This document shows, in pieces, positions 56,401 through 64,000 of a stretch of DNA of 64,000 bases. The notes under the pieces are model-generated. The model was given only the letters and a program-made list of their open reading frames with translations. It was not told the origin of the DNA and made no database searches. Every line of letters begins with the position of its first letter. Within the stretch, counting starts at the first letter, position 1. Source of the stretch: Aphrocallistes beatrix (lineage: Eukaryota; Porifera; Hexactinellida; Sceptrulophora; Aphrocallistidae); contig OY725499.1 in NCBI GenBank assembly GCA_963281255.1, positions 3,119,148 to 3,183,147 of the forward strand. Direction: 5' to 3'. The translations under genes were made by a program, and so were the position numbers.

Positions 56401-58432
56401 TTATAACCCGTGCTATAGGGTGAAATGGGAAGTAAAGGAGATGATGGAGATGATGGTCCGCAGGTGAATTGTTAATTTTAACATTTTCTATATTCGCCTA
56501 CACTGGCTGCACACAATAATTAGTTGCACGTTAATTGTACTGTTAGGGAGAGGAGGGAGAATCTGGAGAAGCTATTGAAAAGGTGAGTTTCTATATGTTT
56601 GTTTGTGTTTGTTTATTTGTGTATATACCAGTACATATGTGCACATACAACAAGATTCCGCTCGCTCATTTAAACTGAGAATTTGAATTGCTACCCATAT
56701 ATGAATCCGATACTCAAATTATTTACGTTTCAAATAGAGAATATTCGTTGATGAGAAATGCTCTCCAAGTGGATCACTATTTTTCGATCCATCGACTAAG
56801 ATGTTGTACTACTGTGAGGGAGGAAGATACACAGTGAGTTTTACTACATTTTAGAGATATTCTTTGAGCTGATTTTAACAATTTTTCACTCACTCTAATT
56901 TAGTGTATATCAAGTAATGGGAGCTGTCAAGTTCTGGAAGGTAGTTAGGATGCTTACAACACTCTTGATAATTTATTAAAATCAGAGTTAACTTAACCTA
57001 GGAATGTTGCTAACTTATGTAACTCATTTTTAACAGAGGAGCCAACTATAAATTGAACACCCCAATATTTATTTGTGATATTTTGATTAATATACTTTCT
57101 GTATCAGTATTTCTATATAAAACAAACCAGAAACAAGTATATTAGCCTCGAATTTATATTTCCTTCTTAGAATGCGTCTGTACCGCATCCTCCAGAGGTG
57201 GAATACCATGCGGAGAATTTACTAGAAACTCAGCTAGTGAAGCTTGTGGCAGGAATGTGGCGGTGGATTTCATCCTCGTGGTGGATGATACTGGCTCAAT
57301 GGAACGCCAGCAAAACTGGCTCAGTCGCTATCTTCCCGAGTTAGAAAAGGCACTGACTGCTCGATGCATTGGAAACGAAACCGGCGCTCCCAACCTTTAT
57401 CAGATGATCGCATATGGGGCTAAGGATTTCCCTGCTGGAGTCGATCCAAATGGTCGTCCATACGCCGGTGGACGTGAACCACATTTCGTTACCAATGGCA
57501 CAGAACTTGTGGATCAATTTTCTCCGCCAGTTTCCGACCCCACTTTCACCATCGACCAACTAACAGCAGTTGCAGCCAACCTGCAGAATATCGGGGGTTT
57601 TAGAATTCCAGGGATTGACGAGGTTGGATACGAAGCTTTGGAATTTGCTCTGCGCTATTCTGTTCTGAGAGAAAATACAGATGCAATCACTTATATACCC
57701 GTCATGATCTTGCTAACAAACGGAGATGCTGATGATTTCAGTTCGAGTAACTACACGAATCTCCTCGGAAAGTTCCGTAATATGACTAACATGGTACTCG
57801 CATTCGCACTTAACCTGGGAAATTTTACATCTCGAGATGACTTACGTAACTTGTTCGGAGTAGCTAACAATTACGAAGGTGCGAACCTAGCTGCATGGTA
57901 CATCCCGAGTAACATATCTGACGCTAAGCTAGAGAATGTTCCATATGGAACTGTTTCGAGTGATGTATCAGCTCGAGTCACTCCCAACCCTGAATACCGT
58001 AACGTGGGCAGAGACTATATAAACCTACTCATGTGTTCAATGCGTTCTTCCGCCAGCTTCTGGGATCTAGACTTTGTAGTGAACGGAGATGCAGAGGATG
58101 TGAGAAGGTTCACTGACGCGTTCATTCGCCAGAATTCTGAGGCGATAATAAACCGAGCCCAGCGTTTCTCCTGCAGGTTCTGCCATTGTTCGGCTTCTGC
58201 GAATGAGGTCTGTCTCCTCTTAGAAAATGAGCGATTGTGTCGTTGTCTACAGGATGACCCACCTACTGAATGCAACTGTGTACAATCTGAGCTGCAGACA
58301 TTGGTACAGGGCGCTACTCAGACAATGACACCCTCTGATGGCCAAGTAGATACCATCCTGAATAGTTGTAATCTCGTTACCTCTATTCCATCTAGTGATG
58401 CTTGCATGGACTACATCAATTATATCAATTGA
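50483..58432 (+). CDS. Gene B: twin of gene A, collagen/VWA matrix protein
   Basis: Exons: 50483-53879, 54079-54143, 54348-54395, 54963-54995, 55058-55111, 55354-55398, 55458-55520, 55655-55699, 55768-55812, 56164-56208, 56311-56355, 56419-56463, 56547-56582, 56738-56833, 56904-56940, 57171-58432. They encode 1,786 residues. Domain order and all splice phases equal gene A. Exon 7 is 63 bp where A has 54, by duplication of GGTTTAAAA, adding one Gly-Leu-Lys triplet. The VWA exon differs from A at four residues (S/A before EACGR, I/F, S/P, A/G). The IgGFc-binding and IPT parts differ more, with small compensating indels (NTSGFL in, ITQR out). If exon 1 is not spliced at 53879, translation stops after GNLF. 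Role as for A: secreted adhesive or matrix protein, inferred. Confidence 0.9.
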
Positions 58433-58556
58433 TGGTTGTCCTCTACGATACCATCTCTATCGTTACATGTTCTATATACTGCTTAGTTTATTGCTCTGAT
58501 TGACACGATCATTCTACATTTGCATATGTCAAGGGAGTTTGTGTAAATATATGTAA

Positions 58557-59510
58557 CGGCTTACTTATATATCGGCCGCCGACACTATCGGCTAGCCGAT
58601 ATATAAGCAAATCTCGCGGATATATAAGTATTCGCCGATATATAAGTAAATCTCGCCGATATATAAGTAAATCTCGCCGATATATAAGTATTCGCCGGTA
58701 TATAAGTAACGGCTAAAATATAATCTCCATATGTAACATACTATAACGAGTGTCACCAAACAAGAATAGTAATTATATACGCATTGGTTTTAGATTATGT
58801 GGTTGCTTCATTACTGTACGTTGCTAAAATTTGCGAAACATCTGTTCGAGAACTATGAAATATGTACAGGTTGATCATACTGATACTTGGATACTACAAA
58901 TTCGATGCTATGCTTTGGTTCATTGAAATGCTAAAACTTGCGAGGATTGCAAGTACAGAGGAGTTCAAATTCGCTCGTTGATAATATAGTCAGTCAAGGA
59001 GTAATCGACGAAAACCCGAAAAATATCTAAACAAGACAATATCAGTAAAGATAGTCTAAGGCATCCTTGAAAACATATCAAAAGTCCAAGAAAGTTCCAA
59101 TTTCGGAAGACAAGTTTTCTGTTAAAAATGACATCGTAGTATATTCAACAAAAGATGTGGATTTTCATCTTAAAATCAATAAAAATGAGCTTTAACATCA
59201 ATAATAAAACTCAACAGTACATTTTCGAACTTCATACGTTTATTTTGACCCGATTCTGAAAATGATTTTTTTGAGAAATTTTCTTAAAAATATTCAATTT
59301 CGACGATATTCTGTTTTTGGCAAGGGATATCTCATAATCCAAGGTTTTAGCTCTAAATATTGTATTTTATAAAGCTATAGGAAACTGCTGTTTTTAATCG
59401 CTAAGGCTAAGCTCTATAACTTATAGTTTTAGCGAATACTTAAATATCGGCGAGATTTGCTTATATATCGGCTAGCCGATAATATCGGCGGCCGATATAT
59501 AAGTAAGCCG
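58557..59510. mobile_element. Mutator-like non-autonomous element with 9-bp duplication
   Basis: The 954-bp element starts CGGCTTACTTATATATCGGC and ends with its inverted copy. The terminal repeats are about 60 bp with three mismatches. A 9-bp target duplication, TATATGTAA, lies at 58548-58556 and 59511-59519. Unit A has the uninterrupted site (AAATATATGTGCTATTTTC near 47845). The left subterminal region contains about five copies of a 20-bp CGCCGATATATAAGTAAATC unit. Long inverted ends with a 9-bp duplication are the Mutator hallmark. No transposase frame is present. Confidence 0.9.
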
Positions 59511-59815
59511 TATATGTAATGCTATTTTCAAATTACGTATTTGTTATTTTGTTGATTTCATTGAGAATAATTTCAGTAGTTACCTTGAAGTATTAATGAT
59601 TAATAACTACAGTGTAATGCAGTCTCGTTCAAAGAATTGCTATTGAGAAAGTAAATAAATTTTGTTTTGTGTTTTTTTTGCAGATGTGTGAAAGTTTTGC
59701 TTAGATATTTGAATTTATCTGTAGACTTGCCATTTGACACATACGTACCAATTTTCATAATCATAAAAATTTCAAATGGATTAGTATACTCGTAATCAAT
59801 ATTAGGTATTCATGG

Positions 59816-59882
59816 GGCCCAGGGCCCATAGAGCGCCACAAAGTTCGCTAGTCGCGCTTGTATTAATAATATTATAATCGAT
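59816..59882. repeat. Dispersed short repeat at the right border of unit B
   Basis: Counterpart of 48160-48219, with GGGCCCATAGAGCGCCACAA and CGCGCTTGTATTAATAATAT. The last part matches 20555-20580. Confidence 0.6.
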
Positions 59883-60147
59883 AATTATTAATTAATATAT
59901 ATATGCTACCATATAAAATGCCAGCTCTCGTTCTTAACTTCTAGAAAATGATGATGATAAACAGATTTTTTATGCGACCTAATTTGACGTAGTAATCATA
60001 ATATTTACAATGCAAATACAAAAAATATATATAAACATATTATGAACACACCCTAAAAAACTATCAAACGCTACAAACCTATTCTACTGAGCTACTGAAA
60101 TCCAACGGATCCTCAATCCTTCCTAACTACGTCAAATAGACACTATC

Positions 60148-61062
60148 TCAAAAGAGAAATTTCTTCGGAGGAATGTAGTTCTTGCAGTCATCAGAAGGTC
60201 TGTATTTGAGGTACGCATCACAGTTATCAGAAAATTTGCAACATGGGAACCAAGGTAGAACGTCGTACAGGAAATGTTTCAGTGGACTTTTGTCAGGACT
60301 GAAGGCGTCAGCTGTGCCAGCCCCCAACTTGTCTGTGTTAATTGTGCCATTTTTTAAGTAGCAGCATTGTTGACCAGAAATGCTAGCTGTTTCAGATCTG
60401 AAGCAAGTATCCGATCCTGGGTGAAAAAAATTGATGGTTGTTTCGCTTTCATCTTCGATAAAATTTGCATCACTTCCAGCCTGCGCTGTAGTACACGGGC
60501 AAGGCAACAAGTCTTCAGGCAGGTGCGCGGTTAGAAGGCTGACAGGGCAAATTTGTAATTCTCCATCGCTAACCATTTTTATTATTTTCAATTTACTCGT
60601 GATGATTTTGTCTTGTTCACCTTTGGCTGTTTTTATGACATATGTTCCAACTGAAAATGCTAATTCTTCTAACTGTTTTTTCTGTGTTTCCTCGGAAGCA
60701 ATTTGGGAAATATTGAAACGTATTTCACCTGAGTTCTCTATTTCATCAATGAGAATCATATTACTCCATTCAATTGAATTGGAAGATGGATCACTGATGA
60801 ACTGAATTCCTAAACTTAATTTGTCTGATACGTTGAAAATGTTTGGATTCCATTTTAATACTTCATTTTTGTTGGCTGTGATATCGAGTACGATATCTTC
60901 TTCAAGTTGTGAGATATGAGGTGTCAAACTATTTTCATCCGCCACGTAGATTAATCTGTTATAAGGAAATGACATTCCATTATCAGTAGATACATGAATT
61001 CCTTCTGTGAGTACTTGCAGGGTTATTAACAAGAGCGTAGTCCAGGTGTATGATCGGATCAT
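60148..61062 (-). CDS. Gene C: short signal-peptide plus AMOP paralogue
   Basis: A single-exon frame of 304 residues. Residues 1-20 are a signal peptide like that of A/B (MIRSYTWTTLLLITLQVLTE). It is followed immediately by the last strand of the IPT-like region (IHVSTDNGMSF), the linker domain and a full AMOP domain (about 195-300) with its Cys pattern (CPC, QQCCY, PCCKF...CD). Relative to A/B, about 500 residues of IgGFc-binding and IPT sequence are lost in frame. Everything after AMOP (VWD, sushi, tail) is lost too, and the frame ends PKKFLF. Its 3' flank (59935-60145) aligns with that of D (62990-63215), so C derives from a D-type gene. It may be a secreted one-domain protein or a decaying copy. 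The reading frame is intact. Confidence 0.7.
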   Translation of the reverse strand: MIRSYTWTTLLLITLQVLTEGIHVSTDNGMSFPYNRLIYVADENSLTPHISQLEEDIVLDITANKNEVLKWNPNIFNVSDKLSLGIQFISDPSSNSIEWSNMILIDEIENSGEIRFNISQIASEETQKKQLEELAFSVGTYVIKTAKGEQDKIITSKLKIIKMVSDGELQICPVSLLTAHLPEDLLPCPCTTAQAGSDANFIEDESETTINFFHPGSDTCFRSETASISGQQCCYLKNGTINTDKLGAGTADAFSPDKSPLKHFLYDVLPWFPCCKFSDNCDAYLKYRPSDDCKNYIPPKKFLF

Positions 61063-63214
61063 AATAATCTCAGCATCAACGCTTGTAGTTTACTCTAACT
61101 AAAATCTAATTTCTGGCGCGTATAGGTTTAATAAGAAATCGGTATTAAATATCCTTTGACCGAAGTGACAAAAAGCCGATATCAAAACCTCGGGTTTCGA
61201 CTTTTTGGAAAATACTGTCGATAGCGGGGTTTCTGCGACCTTTTTTCGTCTGAGGTCAGAACTTAGCGGAGTCATAGCCAAAAGACTCCCACATACCAAA
61301 AATCAGCTTTCTGTCCCTGGCAGTTTCTTCAATCAAGTTCCACGAATTAATGAATAATTCGAATAATTCATAATTCAGGATTCTGAATTGTTCGAATAAT
61401 TCATATTTCAGGAATTATGAATTATTCATTAATTCATGAATTAGTCAAGTTAGCTTATGATTGACTAATTCATGTTTGAATTAAGAATTATTCGAATAAT
61501 TCATAATTCTTTGCCATTTTTTAATGAATTAGTCAAAATTCATATACGTGTACGTACAAATTAAGTTTGGTCTGTTCTACTACTATAAACTCACATATTC
61601 TTGAATATATCTAGTTGTATCAAATCAAATGAAAAATGAATCTAAGTTTGTAATGAGAATATATTCCACGAAATGGGGCCTTTTATAGGAATCTTATATT
61701 GCATATACCGTATATCATATTTCATAAAGTTACTACAGAGGTACTATTATACTACTTTCACGAGCAATTAACAAATATACGTAAAATGCTTGAGAACAAG
61801 TACGCACCAAGATATCCACAGTTAAATGTTATTATCGATGTGTTAACATTATAAATTCACATTTTTAGTTAGAAGTCTCAATGGCTAATAAAGGTTATAT
61901 CACTAAAACGCAGAATCCAATTTTCGCATTTCAAGAGTAATCATATGAACAGGCAAGCTTTGCTTGCTTCGCTGCGCGCAGCGTGGGGACGAATCACACC
62001 ACACATTGTAACCATCTGTGAAATAATACTGTGGAGCAATTGGAAACACGAGGGAAATTCCAATACAACCCAAAGATGTTAACGAAAACCTGGGCTGTAC
62101 TCCTTCTCAAGCAGCTGAATTAACGACCTGCTGCTTTCTATCAATCATAATACGGACAATGAAAACGCACCTAAGAGATTGCTTAAACGACTTGCATGGA
62201 GTAATGTGTGAATGCAAGACCCTTCGTTAAGATTTGGGGTGGACGACTTCAATAAACACTTCTATCCTTACACATCTCAATGCATAGTATATACCAGACA
62301 TTCATTTCAAGTTCTTCATATAAATCACTTACCAGTCTCCACCATACTTGTATCATGTAGTACTACGTACAAGACTACAGTTCTTTACAACAAGACTCAC
62401 CACTATAATATCAACTCAACAAATCAGCCAAGAGACAGTAAACAACACCCAATATATTTAAAACATTCATTTGGAGGTCTAAAATCAAATTAAATGGCAA
62501 ATACTGTGGTTTACCAGGTCTCACATAAAATCCACTCTAAACGAAAAATTATCTGGACAGATACAGTCCAGCGAATATGCCACCAAAGAAATCATCCACA
62601 ACAAAACCAAACCTGAACCGTTCTACGAAAGACATACACCGATTAATTAGTTAACCAAACACTCGAACTACTTGAAGAAGCAGAAACTAAAATACAAAAA
62701 AGAAATTGTTAATGAATTATGTTGTTACTGATTATAATTAATATCTGTGATTATTTTTCCATGTTAGAAACTTGTTTTACTAGAATTCTAATCGTTTGAT
62801 TTTGTCTCAACATCTGCGGCATTGGGGATATTTAGGGAAGTAACTATTCTAAGGCCGGCTTTTATTATACTACTAGGAAGTATATGGTACTTGTTTATCA
62901 TCACTATCTGTACAAATATTTACCTCCCGCCCAGGACATTTTATTATTAACATTTTAATCATAAAAAAAACTATTCAATAAATTGTCTGGAACAAGAACT
63001 TATAAAGCTTGAGGTACAATTCATGCAATCTAATGTGACGAAGTAATACAATATTTTAATAAAATGTAAATAAAAAAGAGCTTAATAAACACACCTCGAA
63101 CCTAACAAACCTATTGAATACAACGAAGCTATTCAAGCTGAGCAAATGGGATCCAGTTGTTCCCTATGCTACATCCTACCTAACTAAAATGTACTTTTCT
63201 GGATGAAAAAAATC
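61063..63214. other. Spacer between genes C and D
   Basis: No gene is supported. Bases 61346-61545 are an AATTC-rich inverted repeat. A GCAAGCTTTGCTTGCTTCGC piece of the short-repeat family lies near 61955. A 93-codon frame at 62212-62493 in Thr/Asn/His-rich sequence has no recognisable features. Bases 62990-63214 are the 3' flank of D, shared with C. Confidence 0.55.
61346..61545. repeat. AATTC/GAATTATTCG palindromic repeat
   Basis: Dense overlapping copies of GAATTATTCGAATAATTC and TAATGAATTAGTCAA occur in both orientations, able to fold into several hairpins. It could be a foldback element or a low-complexity expansion in the spacer. Confidence 0.6.
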
Positions 63215-64000
63215 CTAAAAATGCACACACTTGTAAAAGATGAAAACAGAAGAAATAATAATCATGAATAAAGTAGCAAAAATGATCAAAATTAAGTGAA
63301 CTAGTCCAAGAGACGCCATTTCTGCACACGAAGATGTAACTGGGAACCATTCTCCATTCTCATTGCACACTAACTCAGCTGAGCCATTCAATTGATAGCC
63401 TGAGTTACAAATCACATTCACTTGATTTCCTACAAAAAACACTGGTCCATTTATCCTCCCATTCTCAACAGAATCAGGACGTCCACAGCTTACGATACTT
63501 TCTGAATTATTAACTACATCTCCGAATAGAGAAATGAATTGCATTGTGTCATTGGCAAATGAAAGCATTCCTGTGGTGGTAGCATCATAGAGACAGGAGA
63601 ACGAACTGCCACATAACTCTCTAACTTCAGGATCTATATTTTCCAAATCAGGTATCTCGAATAAAGGAGTGAAATTGGATTTCAAATAAAAAGAATGATC
63701 AAACGGTGATTGATAGGTGAATATCGATTCAACTTCGTTAACCATCCAATGAAGACCGAAATTATAATGAATGTCTCTAAGAGAGGAATTTTGTGAAATT
63801 ATCACACCATTTGGTAACATAAAATCATCGCTTGGATCGCTATTGAAGTTCCCCATAAGTCCGCTCACATTATTTCTATACTGATCTCCCAGTTGAAGTA
63901 AAAACGACATGGATGTTGCGTATATGTACACTCTCAGAGAAACGCCATGACTGAAGCTAACTACCACTTGAGAATAGTCGTTCGTAATCTGAATTTGGGA
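63215..64000 (-). CDS. Gene D: VWD/sushi paralogue with transmembrane anchor (5' part outside window)
   Basis: The visible 261 residues begin inside the VWD domain (QIQITNDYSQV) and continue beyond the right edge. VWD end (GNFNSDPSDDF), linker and sushi domain (VSCGRPDSVENGR to SSCAE) are almost identical to A/B. After the sushi domain, where A and B splice to collagen at CCAG/GTAACT, D has CTAGTTCACT and reads on. It encodes a hydrophobic span of about 21 residues (LVHLILIIFATLFMIIISSV) and a short tail (FIFYKCVHF). D is therefore likely a type I membrane protein resembling AMOP-VWD-sushi proteins such as SUSD2. The frame upstream of 63967 is open, so that position is not the true start. Confidence 0.85.
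   Translation of the reverse strand, partial: SQIQITNDYSQVVVSFSHGVSLRVYIYATSMSFLLQLGDQYRNNVSGLMGNFNSDPSDDFMLPNGVIISQNSSLRDIHYNFGLHWMVNEVESIFTYQSPFDHSFYLKSNFTPLFEIPDLENIDPEVRELCGSSFSCLYDATTTGMLSFANDTMQFISLFGDVVNNSESIVSCGRPDSVENGRINGPVFFVGNQVNVICNSGYQLNGSAELVCNENGEWFPVTSSCAEMASLGLVHLILIIFATLFMIIISSVFIFYKCVHF

Larger units (their letters stand above)
50422..59882 (+). repeat. Tandem duplication unit B (9.5 kb)
   Basis: Direct repeat of 39688-48219. The extra length is mostly the Mutator-like insertion at 58557-59510. Divergence is uneven: many substitutions in the first 700 residues of exon 1, very few in the VWD, sushi, collagen and VWA exons. Confidence 0.93.

Noticed and set aside
62212-62493. 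93-codon frame between genes C and D
   Set aside because: Low-complexity Thr/Asn/His composition, stops in homologous-looking neighbours, and no recognisable domain.

Overview
The window is nuclear DNA of an invertebrate animal. It is AT-rich, has compact genes with GT-AG introns of mostly 60-500 bp, and holds recognisable animal orthologues: SLC47/MATE transporter, SLC8B1 (NCLX), DNAAF10 (WDR92), RNF10, GLMP, an SMG7-like protein and PSMB1. It also carries many Tc1/mariner, pogo-like, hAT-like and Mutator-like elements. The matrix-protein architecture, 45/54-bp collagen exons and lineage-specific proteins suggest an early-branching animal. A sponge, perhaps a glass sponge, is my best guess, but this is an inference from gene style and not proven.

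Layout. 1-4.3 kb: a foldback palindrome, broken tail copies of an orphan multi-membrane-span gene, then the intact gene (1595-2743). 4.3-9.2 kb: two single-exon minus-strand transporters, MATE and NCLX. 10-14.2 kb: an intact mariner element beside a CCCH/MBT zinc-finger gene, followed by a 5'-truncated tandem copy of that gene whose flank preserves the mariner's empty target site. 14.3-19.5 kb: DNAAF10 (8 exons, +) tail-to-tail with RNF10 (2 exons, -). 22.5-34.2 kb: an unrecognised coiled-coil/disordered protein, GLMP, an SMG7-like gene, a repeat-rich disordered protein and PSMB1. 34.2-39.7 kb: a gene-free stretch of nested transposons and repeats.

39.7-64 kb is the most interesting part. Two nearly identical 16-exon genes (A 39749-47720, B 50483-58432) each encode a secreted protein of about 1,785 residues with the order signal peptide, IgGFc-binding-like domain, IPT-like domain, AMOP, VWD, sushi, interrupted collagen helix, small Cys motif, hemicentin-like VWA and Cys-rich tail. 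Two further paralogues lie in inverted orientation. C (60148-61062) is a short gene reduced to signal peptide plus AMOP. D (63215 to the right edge) reads straight through the position where A and B splice to collagen, into a transmembrane anchor. One ancestral module has therefore become either the head of a collagen-VWA matrix protein or a membrane-anchored protein of the SUSD2/mucin-4 kind. A/B and C/D probably work at the cell surface or matrix, in adhesion or as mucin-like barrier proteins; this is inferred from domains only. The remaining genes are housekeeping or ciliary and have no obvious functional link to the cluster.
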